DNA of 64,000 nucleotides from Neoroseomonas lacus (GTDB taxonomy: Bacteria > Pseudomonadota > Alphaproteobacteria > Acetobacterales > Acetobacteraceae). Positions 30,163 through 41,151 of this stretch are shown piece by piece. Under the pieces are notes generated by a model, which saw only the letters and a list, made by a program, of their open reading frames with translations, had not been told where the DNA came from and searched no databases. A program made the translations under genes and the position numbers. How positions within the stretch are numbered: the stretch's first letter is position 1; the number at the start of each line of letters is the position of its first letter. Where the stretch lies: NCBI RefSeq assembly GCF_014644535.1, contig NZ_BMKW01000002.1:62001-126000 (forward strand), given 5' to 3'.

Positions 30163-30765
30163 TCAGGCGGCCCCTTTCATAGCGTACTGCAGACGCTGCA
30201 GCTTCGACTTGATGCTGTTGTCGTAAAGGCGGGAGCCGATCCGGACGATCAGCCCACCGAGAATGGAAGCGTCGATGCTTTCGGACAGCCGCACGCCGGA
30301 ATGCCCGGCCTCGGTCAGCCGCGCGACGATCGCGGCGCGCTGCGTGTCCGTCAGCGGATGCGCGGTGACGACCTCGGCCGTCTGCTGGCCACGGCGTTCC
30401 GCGAGCAGCGTGCCGAAGGCCTGCGCCACAGCCGGCAGCTGGGACAGCCGGCGATTGGTGATCATCACGCCGATCAGGTTGCGCACCTCGGCGCCGATGC
30501 CGGCACGGTCGAGCACGGCAAACACGCCAGCCCGCTGCTTGGCGGCATCGAAGCGCGGATCGGCGACGAAGTCGCGGAACTCGGCATTGTCGCGCCAGAG
30601 GCCGAACAGCGCCTCCAGGTCGGCGGCAATGCGGTCGAGCGCGCCCGGGTCAGCCTGGCGTTTGTCGTCGGCAAGGCCGAGCAACGCCAGCGCATAACGC
30701 ATGGGGGCCCCTCCATACGCATTGGAGGAGGAGGAAGCGGTTTGGCTTGTCTCGGCGGTGGCCAC
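30163..30765 (-). CDS. atpH: ATP synthase F1 delta subunit
   Basis: 200 residues from the GTG at 30765 ([12 protein letters not shown]). Body: [40 protein letters not shown], and the C-terminal [31 protein letters not shown] typical of OSCP/delta. An ATG at MRYALAL is also possible and would give the more usual length. First gene of the operon; F0 genes are absent here, as usual in alphaproteobacteria. Confidence 0.94.
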   Translation of the reverse strand: MATAETSQTASSSSNAYGGAPMRYALALLGLADDKRQADPGALDRIAADLEALFGLWRDNAEFRDFVADPRFDAAKQRAGVFAVLDRAGIGAEVRNLIGVMITNRRLSQLPAVAQAFGTLLAERRGQQTAEVVTAHPLTDTQRAAIVARLTEAGHSGVRLSESIDASILGGLIVRIGSRLYDNSIKSKLQRLQYAMKGAA

Positions 30766-30999
30766 GGGCGATCGCGGTCCTGTTTCTTGTTGGGCTGCGG
30801 CATACAACATGGCCACGCGAGGTTCCCCTCGGGCGGCGGCCGGCGCTTAACATAGGGTTTGCGGCACCGCAACCGATCCACCACGATTTCGCGCGTTTCG
30901 GACCGATTCAGCATGGTGCAATTATGCGTCGCGCGCCCATCTGGACGGCCTTGCCGGGCCGCGCGAGGCTCCCGCCCCATAAGCCAAGGGGAATGCGCC

Positions 31000-31686
31000 A
31001 TGCTCGACAATCCGCCGCTGCTGACCATCCATCGCGGCCACCGACGGCCCGATGCCGCCCTCGTCGAGGCGTTCCGCGGAGCCCAGACCTCCCACCTGGT
31101 CGATGCCATGGAAGGGCGCGGGGCGCTCGACCACCGCATCAAGCCGATGGACCCGGACAATGCCGCCTTCGTCGGCCCGGCGCTGACCGCGCTGTCCTAC
31201 CCCGCCGATGTCGTCGGCGTGTACGGCGCCCTGGCCGAAGCACAGCCCGGCGACGTCGTGGTCATCGCCAACGACGCCTATACGGCGACCGCTGTGGTCG
31301 GCGACATCGTCGCGGGCATGATGAAGAACAAGGGCATCGCCGCCTTCGTGACCGACGGGCTGGCGCGCGACCGCGCCGGCATCGTCGCCACCGGCCTGCC
31401 GCTGTTCGCCGCCGGCATCATCCCGGCCTCCCCGGCCGCCAACGGCCCGGCGGTGGTAGGCGCCCCGGTCACCCTGGGCGGCCAGCATGTCCGGCCGGGC
31501 GACATCATCGTGGGCGACGCCGATGGCGTGGTGGTGGTGCCGCTCGACCGCGCGGCGGCGATCCTGGACCGGCTGCGCGCCGTGCAGGCCGCCGAGGTGA
31601 CCGCCATCGCCCGAGTCGAGGCGGGCGCGACCGACACGGACCGGATCCGCGAGATCGTCGCGGCCGCCCGCATCATCGGCCCGTGA
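31000..31686 (+). CDS. RraA-like / 4-hydroxy-4-methyl-2-oxoglutarate aldolase family protein
   Basis: 228 residues. RraA-fold: SHLVDAMEGRGALDHRIKPM, FVGPALTALSYPAD, GDVVVIANDAYTATAVVGDI, GIAAFVTDGLARDRAGIVAT (conserved DG.xRD motif), PGDIIVGDADGVVVVPLDRA. Such proteins are either HMG/oxaloacetate aldolases or regulators of RNase E; without aromatic-degradation neighbours the role is open. AAGGGGAA lies 8 nt before the ATG. Its 3' end overlaps the convergent permease gene by 14 bp. Confidence 0.85.
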   Translation: MLDNPPLLTIHRGHRRPDAALVEAFRGAQTSHLVDAMEGRGALDHRIKPMDPDNAAFVGPALTALSYPADVVGVYGALAEAQPGDVVVIANDAYTATAVVGDIVAGMMKNKGIAAFVTDGLARDRAGIVATGLPLFAAGIIPASPAANGPAVVGAPVTLGGQHVRPGDIIVGDADGVVVVPLDRAAAILDRLRAVQAAEVTAIARVEAGATDTDRIREIVAAARIIGP

Positions 31687-32440
31687 GCGGGTCCCACAGC
31701 GGCATCCCGAGCACCGCCGCGGCCAGGATCAGGCCGTAGGCGGTACGACGGAAGGTGGTCTCGCTCGCCAGGCCGAACAGCGCCGACCCGACCCACAGCC
31801 CGGCCCCATAGGCCGGCCCGGCCGCCAGGGCGAGCCACAGCGCCGAGCCGGTGAACAGCCCGCGCCAGGCAAAGGCGGCGACGATGGCGAACGTCAAGAC
31901 CACGAAATATAGGTTCATGCTGGCCCGCAGCACCCGGGCGGTGGCGCTGCGCCCGAGCCACCAGACCGCCGGCGGCACGCCGCCCAGCATGGCCGCGCCG
32001 CTCATCACCCCGCCCAGCGCGCCGACGCCGACCGTCAAGGGCACCGAATCCGGCCCGCGGTAGCGCCAGCCCGAGGCCAGCACCACGACCGCCACCAGCA
32101 CCAGGGCCGTCAGCCCCCAGCGCAGCGCCACCGGGTCGCTATGGGCCAGGATCAGGCTGCCGATCGGCACTGCGAGGATCGCCCCGGTTGCCATCGCCGT
32201 CACCTCGCGGCGGGCGGCATAGCGCCAGGCCCCGGGCAGGAAGACCAGGCAGGCGACGCTCTCCAGCAGCGCCAGCACCGGGATCGCCGCGCGCGGACCA
32301 GCCACCGCCGAGGCCAGCGGCACGAAGACCAGCGCCGCCCCGAAGCCGGAAAAGCCGCGCGACAACCCGCCGGCCAGCGCCGCGATGGCGATGCCGGCAA
32401 GCACGCCCGAGGGCGGCAGGTGGGACAGCAGGTATTCCAT
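31673..32440 (-). CDS. TauE/SafE-family permease (second copy)
   Basis: 255 residues. Signature GGLSRGFSGFGAALVFVPLA near the N terminus and, in the second half, GGVMSGAAMLGGVPPAVWWL. About eight membrane helices. Same family as 3861-4616, but in the second half the usual K.xxGMSGPP motif is changed to AAMLGGVPP. Divergent from zapE across about 100 bp. Substrate unknown. Confidence 0.85.
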   Translation of the reverse strand: MEYLLSHLPPSGVLAGIAIAALAGGLSRGFSGFGAALVFVPLASAVAGPRAAIPVLALLESVACLVFLPGAWRYAARREVTAMATGAILAVPIGSLILAHSDPVALRWGLTALVLVAVVVLASGWRYRGPDSVPLTVGVGALGGVMSGAAMLGGVPPAVWWLGRSATARVLRASMNLYFVVLTFAIVAAFAWRGLFTGSALWLALAAGPAYGAGLWVGSALFGLASETTFRRTAYGLILAAAVLGMPLWDPLTGR

Positions 32441-32542
32441 GCCGCAAGCCTCCGGCGCCGCGCCCCTCCCGTCCAGGCCGCCGGGGACATGGCCGGCCTG
32501 CGGTTGTCGCCTGCCCGGGCGCGGGCTACAGCATGCGCCGTC

Positions 32543-33733
32543 ATGACCCCTCCCCCGGACGCCATGTCCGCCGCCGCGGGCCCGTATCCCCTCGCCCTCG
32601 CCGAAGGCCCCCTGCCCGCCCTGCGCGCGCGCATCGCCGCCGGCGCCATCGCCGCCGACCCGGCCCAGGAACTGGCCGCCGAGAAGCTGCAGGACCTGTG
32701 GCGCCGCACCCGCGGCTACGACCCCAAGGTCGAACCGCCGGACACCGGCGGCTTCCTCGGCCGCTTCTTCCGGCGCAAGGCGGTGGACGAGGCCGCCTCC
32801 GAGGCGCCACTCGGCCTCTACCTCGTCGGCGAGGTCGGGCGCGGAAAGTCCATGCTGATGGACCTGTTCTTCGCCTCGGCCGAAGTGCCGCGCAAGCAGC
32901 GGCTGCACTTCCACCAGTTCATGCAGCAGGCGCATCGGCGCATCCATGCCTGGCGCAAGGAACACGGCGACACCGCCGACCCCATCCCGCCATTGGCCGA
33001 TTCGATCGTCGCCGAGGCCGCGCTGCTGTGCTTCGACGAATTCCAGGTCCATGACATCGCCGATGCGATGATCCTCGGCCGGCTGTTCGAGGCGCTGTTC
33101 GCCCGCGGCGTGGTGGTCGTCGCCACCTCCAACACCGAGCCGGACAACCTGTTCAAGGGAAAGCCCGGACGCGACGCCTTCCTGCCCTTCATCGCCATGA
33201 TCAAGAAGCGGATCGAGGTGCTGGTGCTCGATGCCGCGCGCGACTACCGGCGCGAGCGCATCCGCGGCATGCCGACGTGGCATGTGCCACCCGACGGCCG
33301 CGCCGAGCGCGCGCTGGACACCGCCTTCGCCGAGCTGACCGGCGACACGCCCGCCGCGCCGACCAGGCTGACCCTGCTCGGCCGCGCGGTGGAGGTGCCG
33401 CAGGCGGCGCGCGGCGTCGCGCGCTTCGAGTTCAACGACATCTGCGGCAAGCCGCTCGGCCCGGCCGACTACCTGGCGGTGGCGACGCATTTCCATACTG
33501 TCGTGCTCGACGCCATCCCCCGGCTGGGGCCGGAGAATTTCGACAAGGCGCGCCGCTTCATCACGCTGATCGACGCGCTGTACGAACACCGGGTGAAGCT
33601 GGTCGCAAGCGCCGAGGACTACCCCGACCGGCTGTATGAGCGGGGCGAGAACGCCGCGATGTTCGAACGCACCGCCTCCCGCCTCGTCGAGATGCAGTCG
33701 CAGGAATACCTGGCGCTCGCGCATCTCACCTGA
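32543..33733 (+). CDS. zapE: AFG1-like ATPase / cell division protein ZapE
   Basis: 396 residues. Walker A LYLVGEVGRGKSMLMDLFF, the family stretch HFHQFMQQAHRRIHAWRKEH, Walker B ALLCFDEFQVHDIADAMILG, sensor VVVVATSNTEPDNLF, and the C-terminal FDKARRFITLIDALYEHRVK, LVASAE motif. ZapE acts at the constricting Z-ring under low oxygen in E. coli; AFG1 helps respiratory-complex turnover in mitochondria. I use the ATG at 32543; another at 32564 (MSAAAG) is possible. The long open frame continuing upstream is not family sequence. Confidence 0.93.
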   Translation: MTPPPDAMSAAAGPYPLALAEGPLPALRARIAAGAIAADPAQELAAEKLQDLWRRTRGYDPKVEPPDTGGFLGRFFRRKAVDEAASEAPLGLYLVGEVGRGKSMLMDLFFASAEVPRKQRLHFHQFMQQAHRRIHAWRKEHGDTADPIPPLADSIVAEAALLCFDEFQVHDIADAMILGRLFEALFARGVVVVATSNTEPDNLFKGKPGRDAFLPFIAMIKKRIEVLVLDAARDYRRERIRGMPTWHVPPDGRAERALDTAFAELTGDTPAAPTRLTLLGRAVEVPQAARGVARFEFNDICGKPLGPADYLAVATHFHTVVLDAIPRLGPENFDKARRFITLIDALYEHRVKLVASAEDYPDRLYERGENAAMFERTASRLVEMQSQEYLALAHLT

Positions 33734-33757
33734 CGGGGCGCGGGCCGGCGCTGGACT

Positions 33758-33785
33758 CGGGAATGCACCTTCTGGCGCATTCCCG
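33758..33785. terminator. Bidirectional hairpin between zapE and the convergent CMD gene
   Basis: Perfect 9-bp stem CGGGAATGC / GCATTCCCG with a 10-nt loop, in the 60-bp gap between two converging genes. No long T run on either side, so termination strength is uncertain. Confidence 0.55.
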
Positions 33786-33794
33786 AACGGACAG

Positions 33795-34160
33795 TCAGAC
33801 CGCCGTGCGAGCCTTGTGCTGGTCGAAGTATTGGTCGAAGGCCTCGATCGCCTGGGCGGCGTACATCACCGACGGGCCGCCGCCCATGTAGATGGTCACG
33901 CCCATCGCCTCCATCACCTCCTCCCGCGTCGCGCCGAGCTTCACGGCGGCTTCGGCATGGAAGGTGATGCAGGGGGCGCAGCGGATCGCCACCGCAATGG
34001 CCAAGGCAATCAACTCCTTGGCCTTGGTGTCGAGCGCCCTGGCCTCGAGCGCAGCGCTGGACATCGCGGAGAAGCCCTTCATCACCTCGGGGGTGCCGCC
34101 CCGCAGCTCCTTCAGCGGCCCCGAAAGCCCCGCGGCAAGGCCCGGCCAATCCTGATGCAT
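33795..34160 (-). CDS. Carboxymuconolactone decarboxylase-family (AhpD-like) protein
   Basis: 121 residues, single CMD domain: KELIALAIAVAIRCAPCITF then HAEAAVKLGATREEV with the redox-type CxxC and the following His, and MGGGPSVMYAAQAIEAF. Probably an alkylhydroperoxidase-like reductase of unknown substrate. AGGGGAGA lies 8 nt before the ATG. It reads from a promoter that appears to carry an FNR-type site (34222-34235). Unlike the copy at 20801-21250 it has no ECF sigma neighbour. Confidence 0.85.
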   Translation of the reverse strand: MHQDWPGLAAGLSGPLKELRGGTPEVMKGFSAMSSAALEARALDTKAKELIALAIAVAIRCAPCITFHAEAAVKLGATREEVMEAMGVTIYMGGGPSVMYAAQAIEAFDQYFDQHKARTAV

Positions 34161-34193
34161 CGCGTCGATCTCCCCTGCCGATGAACAGGTGAG

Positions 34194-34235
34194 TTCTTAT
34201 GCAAACGGCCCCGGATCGGCCTTGACGCGCATCAA
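34194..34235 (-). promoter_or_regulatory. FNR/FixK-type site and -10 for the CMD gene
   Basis: TTGACGCGCATCAA at 34222-34235 fits the FNR-family rule TTGAY-N4-RTCAA exactly. On the minus strand CATAAG (34196-34201) lies about 30 nt from the centre of the box, the spacing of a class II activated promoter, which would put the start near 34187 and give a 27-nt leader to the CMD gene. The plus-strand side has no comparable -10. Confidence 0.55.
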
Positions 34236-34314
34236 TCACCGCCCGGGCTTTTCCCCCGGCCGCCGTGACGGTAGACTCCCGACATATTGCGAAACGGAAT
34301 GAGAGGTTCGGCAC

Positions 34315-34752
34315 ATGCGGATTTTGGCCTTGGCGTTGCTCGCCCTCGCCACCCTGGCGTCGGCCACCACCGGGGCCGAAGCGCGGAGTCGGACCCAGCA
34401 GGCACAGGCCCAGGCGCAGACCCCCGCCGCCGCCGCCCCACAGACCGCGCGCGCCACGGCGACGCGCCGGTCGGTCGCGCCGCAGCGCCAGCTGGCCGGC
34501 ACGCGGGCCCCGGCCTCCCGCCAGGCCGCGAACCGGACCGCCAGCCGCGCCAGCGCACAGCGCAGCGGCACGCGCCGGCAGCAGGTCGCCACCACCACGA
34601 CCCGGCAGGGGCGGAGCGGCGAACGTCGTAATGTCGCCTGGCAGTCAGGCCTCGAGCCCGCGACCAACGCCCAGGCGCAATCCTGCCCGGCGGGCACGCT
34701 CGCCACCCTGGCGCGCGGGCATTCCGACGTGGTGCGCTGCCTGCCGCTGTAG
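34315..34752 (+). CDS. Secreted basic low-complexity protein
   Basis: 145 residues, not recognised. Signal peptide MRILALALLALATLASATTG ending near AEA, then a Gln/Ala/Thr/Arg-rich stretch (RSRTQQAQAQAQTPAAAAPQ; many ARA, RTASRAS and TRRQQ runs) and a short tail with a Cys pair (SCPAGTLATLARGHSDVVRC). Strongly positively charged, so it may bind the cell wall, envelope polyanions or nucleic acid. Stands alone between the CMD gene and mdh. Confidence 0.6.
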   Translation: MRILALALLALATLASATTGAEARSRTQQAQAQAQTPAAAAPQTARATATRRSVAPQRQLAGTRAPASRQAANRTASRASAQRSGTRRQQVATTTTRQGRSGERRNVAWQSGLEPATNAQAQSCPAGTLATLARGHSDVVRCLPL

Positions 34753-34822
34753 CGGCAAACCGGCGCCCACGGCCGCGAAACCGCTCCCAGCCTTGCCGCC
34801 GCGCAGGCCAGGGAGTAGGTAG

Positions 34823-35818
<996 letters not shown>

Positions 35819-35825
35819 TCCACCC

Positions 35826-35853
35826 GGGCCCGGCGGCAACGTCGGGCCCTTTT
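35826..35853 (+). terminator. Intrinsic terminator after mdh
   Basis: Stem GGGCCCG / CGGGCCC (35826-35832, 35843-35849) with a 10-nt loop, followed at once by TTTTCC. It lies between the mdh stop and sucC, so sucCD may be partly independent of mdh. Confidence 0.7.
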
Positions 35854-35881
35854 CCTGTGCGCCCCTTAAAGGGAACTCGGC

Positions 35882-37075
<1,194 letters not shown>

Positions 37076-37078
37076 GCC

Positions 37079-37975
37079 ATGGCCGTTCTCATCGACAAGA
37101 ACACCCGCGTGATGACCCAGGGCTTCACCGGGGCACAGGGCACCTTCCATGCCTCGCAGGGCATCGCCTATGGCAGCACCTATGTCGGTGGCACGACGCC
37201 CGGCAAGGGCGGCACGATGCACCCCGAGCTGAACCTGCCGGTGTTCGACACGGTAGCTGAGTGTGTGGCCAAGACGCAGGCCAATGCCTCGGTGATCTAC
37301 GTCCCCGCCCCCTTTGCGGCGGATGCGATCCTCGAAGCCATCGATGCCGAACTGCCGCTCATCATCTGCATCACCGAGGGCATTCCGGTGCTCGACATGG
37401 TGCGCGTGAAGCGCGCGCTTTCCGGGTCGAAGTCGATCCTGGTCGGGCCGAACTGCCCCGGCGTGATCACCCCGGACGCCTGCAAGATCGGCATCATGCC
37501 CGGCCACATCCACAAGCGTGGCTCGGTCGGCGTGGTCTCGCGCTCGGGCACCCTGACCTATGAGGCGGTGGCACAGACCACTGCGGCCGGTCTCGGCCAG
37601 TCCACCTGCGTGGGCATCGGCGGCGACCCGGTGAAGGGCATGGACTTCATCGACGTGCTCGAACTGTTCCTCAAGGACGACGAGACCAAGTCGATCGTCA
37701 TGATCGGCGAGATCGGCGGCCAGTCCGAGATCAATGCCGCGGAATACCTCAGGCGCGAGAACTTCGCCCCCGGCAAGCCGAACAAGCCTGTGGTCGGTTT
37801 CATCGCCGGTGCCACTGCCCCTCCGGGTCGCCGCATGGGCCATGCCGGTGCGGTGATCTCGGGCGGCAAGGACACCGCCGCGGCGAAGATGGAAGCGATG
37901 GCCGCGGCTGGCATCCATGTTGCTGACAGCCCCGCGGCGCTGGGCTCGACCATGGTGCGCGCGCTCAAGGGCTAG
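37079..37975 (+). CDS. sucD: Succinyl-CoA synthetase alpha subunit
   Basis: 298 residues. NAD/CoA-binding N terminus [23 protein letters not shown]-type segment [20 protein letters not shown], phosphohistidine in [20 protein letters not shown]. Its TAG stop is the first three bases of repeat C1. Confidence 0.98.
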   Translation: MAVLIDKNTRVMTQGFTGAQGTFHASQGIAYGSTYVGGTTPGKGGTMHPELNLPVFDTVAECVAKTQANASVIYVPAPFAADAILEAIDAELPLIICITEGIPVLDMVRVKRALSGSKSILVGPNCPGVITPDACKIGIMPGHIHKRGSVGVVSRSGTLTYEAVAQTTAAGLGQSTCVGIGGDPVKGMDFIDVLELFLKDDETKSIVMIGEIGGQSEINAAEYLRRENFAPGKPNKPVVGFIAGATAPPGRRMGHAGAVISGGKDTAAAKMEAMAAAGIHVADSPAALGSTMVRALKG

Positions 37976-38076
37976 AGCGTGATGGCTGCAGGTGCGAATG
38001 CACCGAAGGCCTGAGTCACGCGACCAAACAGAAGGTTAGAGCGAGATGCGTGAACCACGGTGGACGCATCCCGCTC
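37973..38076 (+). repeat. Dispersed repeat family C, copy C1 (starts in the sucD stop)
   Basis: Starts TAGAGCGTGATGGC. Outer stem GCGTGA/TCACGC (37977-37982, 38016-38021) encloses GGTGC-GAAT-GCACC (37991-38004). A second hairpin has GAGCG/CGCTC and GATGCGT/ACGCATC (38039-38076). The first 60 bp match copy C2 at 42757 almost base for base; the second hairpin differs in sequence. Confidence 0.7.
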
Positions 38077-38113
38077 CAAAACCCCGCGCCGCGTATCGTG
38101 CGGGCCTTGGGCC

Positions 38114-38183
38114 TGCCATGAAACGGCCGCAGGGCCTATATTAACGACCGCTGCCGCATCCTGGATCCCCGGGGGCGGCAGCG
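38114..38183 (+). promoter_or_regulatory. Possible sucA promoter and leader hairpin
   Basis: An isolated TATATT (38137-38142) in otherwise G/C-rich sequence, with a weak TGCCAT 17 nt upstream, is followed by a perfect 9-bp inverted repeat CGCTGCCGC / GCGGCAGCG (38149-38157, 38175-38183) about 65 bp before sucA. Suggests sucA has its own promoter with a structured leader. Confidence 0.35.
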
Positions 38184-38246
38184 ACCCTTATGCAGACCAA
38201 CAGAGCGTGACACCGGCGGCGCTGCCCGCCGGCACGGAGAAAAACG

Positions 38247-41120
38247 ATGGCCGGAGTGGACATCCTCGCAACCGCCATGACGGGGGCGAATGCCGCCTAT
38301 CTTGCGGATCTCTACGCCCGCTGGGCGGAGAAGCCCGACAGCGTCGACCCCTCCATGGCCGAGCTTTTCGACGCGCTGAACGATGAAGCGCGCTCGGTGC
38401 TGACCGACGCGACCGGCGCCTCCTGGGCGCCGCGCATCCGCGGCGCCTTCGGACCGGACCCGGAAGCCCCGGCCGCCGCCAAGGGTGCGAAGCCAGGTGC
38501 CGCCGCCGACCCGGAAGCGACCCGCCGCGCGGTGCTCGATTCGATCCGCGTCCTGATGCTGATCCGCTCCTATCGCGTGCGCGGGCACCTGGAAGCGCAG
38601 CTCGACCCGCTCGGCCTGACCAGCCCCAAGCCGCATCCCGAGCTCGACCCCAAGACCTACGGCTTCACCGAGGCCGACCTCGACCGCCCGATCTTCCTCG
38701 ACATGGTGCTGGGCAAGGAGACCGCGACGCTCAAGGAGATCATCGCGATCTGCCGCGCCTCCTATTGCGGGTCGATCGGCGTCGAGTTCATGCACATCCA
38801 GGACCCGGAGCAGAAGTCCTGGATCCAGCGCCGCATCGAGGGCGCGCCCTGGCTCGCCGCCTTCGACCCCGCCGCCAAGACGCGCATCCTCTCCGACCTG
38901 ACCGAGGCGGAGGGCTTCGAATCCTTCTGCGCGCGCAAATTCGTCGGCACCAAGCGCTTCGGCCTGGAGGGCGGTGAATCCACCATCCCGGCGATCCAGT
39001 CCGTCATCGAGACGGCGGCGATCGGCGGCGTGAAGGAAATCGCCATCGGCATGGCCCATCGCGGCCGGCTGAATGTGCTCGTGAACGTGGTGAAGAAGCC
39101 CTTCGTGCAGGTCTTCTCCGAGTTCAAGGGCGTCGGCGCCAACCCTGATGACGTGCAGGGCTCGGGCGACGTGAAGTACCATCTCGGCACCTCGACCGAC
39201 CTCGAGATCGCCGGGCAAATGGTGCATCTGTCGCTGCAGCCGAACCCGTCGCATCTCGAAGCGGTCAACCCGGTGGTCGCCGGCAAGGTGCGCGCGCGCC
39301 AGGACATGGCCGGCGACACCAAGACCCGCCGCTCGGTGATGGGCATCCTGCTGCATGGCGATGCCGCCTTCGCTGGCCAGGGCGTGGTCTATGAGACGCT
39401 GGCGATGTCCCAGCTCATCGGCTACCGCACCGGCGGCACCATCCACATCATCACCAACAACCAGATCGGCTTCACCACCGTCGCGGCGCACGCCTATTCG
39501 GGCCTGTACTGCACCGACGTGGCGAAGGCGATCCAGGCGCCGATCCTGCATGTGAATGGCGACGACCCGGAAGCGGTGGTGTTCTGCGCCCGCATGGCGG
39601 CGGAATACCGCATGCAGTTCGGCGCCGACATCGTGCTCGACATCGTCTGCTACCGCCGCCATGGCCACAATGAAGGCGACGAGCCCGCCTTCACCCAGCC
39701 CATCATGTACAACCGCATCAAGGAGATGCGCACGACGCGCACCCTGTACGCGGAGAAGCTGGCGCGCGAGGGCTCGCTGCCGGCCGACGCCTCCAAGGCG
39801 ATGAACGACGCCTTCAACGCCAAGCTGGAGGAGGCCTTCCAGGCTGCCCAGTCCTTCCGCCCGAACAAGGCGGATTGGCTGGAAGGCCATTGGTCGGGCC
39901 TAAAGCCGGCCACCGCCGGTGAGGAAGTCGAGCAACTGCACGAGACCGCTGTCTCGCTCGACACGCTGCGCGAGGTCGGCGGCGCGCTGTGCCGCGTGCC
40001 CGAGGGCTTCAACGCCAACGCCAAGATCGTCCGCCAGCTCGAAGCCAAGCAGCAGGCGATCGACACCGGCGAGGGCATCGACTGGGCGACCGGCGAAGCG
40101 CTCGCCTTCGGCACCTTGCTGCTCGACGGCCACCGCGTGCGCCTGTCGGGCGAGGACGTGCAGCGCGGCACCTTCTCCCACCGCCATGCCTATCTGATCG
40201 ACCAGGCGACCCAGGCCGAATACGTCCCGCTGAACAACATCCGCGGCGAGCAGCCGAAATTCGAGGCCTTCAACTCCCTGCTCGCCGAGTTCGGCGTGCT
40301 CGGCTTCGACTACGGCTACACCCTCGCGGATCCGCAGACGCTGGTGCTGTGGGAAGGCCAGTTCGGCGACTTCGCCAACGGCGCGCAGGTCATCATCGAC
40401 CAGTTCATCGCCTCGGGCGAAACCAAGTGGCTGCGCATGTCCGGCCTGGTGATGCTGCTGCCGCATGGCTACGAAGGCCAGGGGCCAGAACATTCCTCCG
40501 CCCGGCTCGAGCGCTACCTGCAGATGTGCGCCGAGCGCAACATGCGGGTCTGCAACTTCACCACGCCGGCCAATTACTTCCACGCGCTGCGCCGCCAGCT
40601 GAAGGCCAATTACCGCAAGCCGCTGGTGCTGATGACGCCGAAGTCGTTGCTGCGCCACAAGCTGGCGGTCAGCTCCCTGGCCGATTTCGGGCCCGGCAGC
40701 AGCTTCCGCTACGTGATCCCCGAAATCGACGCGATCGCGCCGGACGAAGAGGTGAAGCGCGTCGTGCTCTGCACCGGCAAGGTCTATTACGACCTGCTGC
40801 AGGAGCGCCGCGACAAGGGCGTCACCGACGTCGCCATCGTGCGCGTCGAGCAGATGTTCCCCTTCCCCAAGAACAGCCTGGCCAAGGCGCTGTCGCCCTA
40901 CCGCAACGCCGATGTGGTATGGTGCCAGGAGGAACCCGAGAACATGGGCGCCTGGACCTTCATGGACCGGCGCATCGAAAACGTGCTCAAGACGCTCGAC
41001 ATCAAGGCCAAGCGTCCCGACTTCGTGGGCCGTGAAGACGCGGCGAGCCCGGCCACGGGCCTCGCCAGGATCCACCAGCAGCAGCAGACAGCCCTGGTGC
41101 GCGCGGCCCTCGGGCTGTGA
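38247..41120 (+). CDS. sucA: 2-oxoglutarate dehydrogenase E1 component
   Basis: 957 residues. N-terminal YLADLYARWAEKPDSVDPSM, ThDP-binding AIGMAHRGRLNVLVNVVKKP, GDAAFAGQGVVYETLAMSQL, and YRRHGHNEGDEPAFTQPIMY. C-terminal transketolase-like part GYEGQGPEHSSARLERYLQM. Decarboxylates 2-oxoglutarate and passes succinyl to SucB. sucB follows after 31 bp. Confidence 0.98.
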   Translation: MAGVDILATAMTGANAAYLADLYARWAEKPDSVDPSMAELFDALNDEARSVLTDATGASWAPRIRGAFGPDPEAPAAAKGAKPGAAADPEATRRAVLDSIRVLMLIRSYRVRGHLEAQLDPLGLTSPKPHPELDPKTYGFTEADLDRPIFLDMVLGKETATLKEIIAICRASYCGSIGVEFMHIQDPEQKSWIQRRIEGAPWLAAFDPAAKTRILSDLTEAEGFESFCARKFVGTKRFGLEGGESTIPAIQSVIETAAIGGVKEIAIGMAHRGRLNVLVNVVKKPFVQVFSEFKGVGANPDDVQGSGDVKYHLGTSTDLEIAGQMVHLSLQPNPSHLEAVNPVVAGKVRARQDMAGDTKTRRSVMGILLHGDAAFAGQGVVYETLAMSQLIGYRTGGTIHIITNNQIGFTTVAAHAYSGLYCTDVAKAIQAPILHVNGDDPEAVVFCARMAAEYRMQFGADIVLDIVCYRRHGHNEGDEPAFTQPIMYNRIKEMRTTRTLYAEKLAREGSLPADASKAMNDAFNAKLEEAFQAAQSFRPNKADWLEGHWSGLKPATAGEEVEQLHETAVSLDTLREVGGALCRVPEGFNANAKIVRQLEAKQQAIDTGEGIDWATGEALAFGTLLLDGHRVRLSGEDVQRGTFSHRHAYLIDQATQAEYVPLNNIRGEQPKFEAFNSLLAEFGVLGFDYGYTLADPQTLVLWEGQFGDFANGAQVIIDQFIASGETKWLRMSGLVMLLPHGYEGQGPEHSSARLERYLQMCAERNMRVCNFTTPANYFHALRRQLKANYRKPLVLMTPKSLLRHKLAVSSLADFGPGSSFRYVIPEIDAIAPDEEVKRVVLCTGKVYYDLLQERRDKGVTDVAIVRVEQMFPFPKNSLAKALSPYRNADVVWCQEEPENMGAWTFMDRRIENVLKTLDIKAKRPDFVGREDAASPATGLARIHQQQQTALVRAALGL

Positions 41121-41151
41121 CGGCGCGCCGGGCAGATAACGGACGGTAGAC

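Noticed and set aside
30766-30999. atp operon promoter between atpH and the RraA-like gene
   Set aside because: The gap must contain it, but TTGCGG and TATGTT on the minus strand are only 12 nt apart; no convincing pair could be fixed.
32441-33724. Long minus-strand extension of the TauE frame across zapE
   Set aside because: The permease starts at 32440 with its family N terminus; the extension is antisense to zapE and has no membrane or family character.
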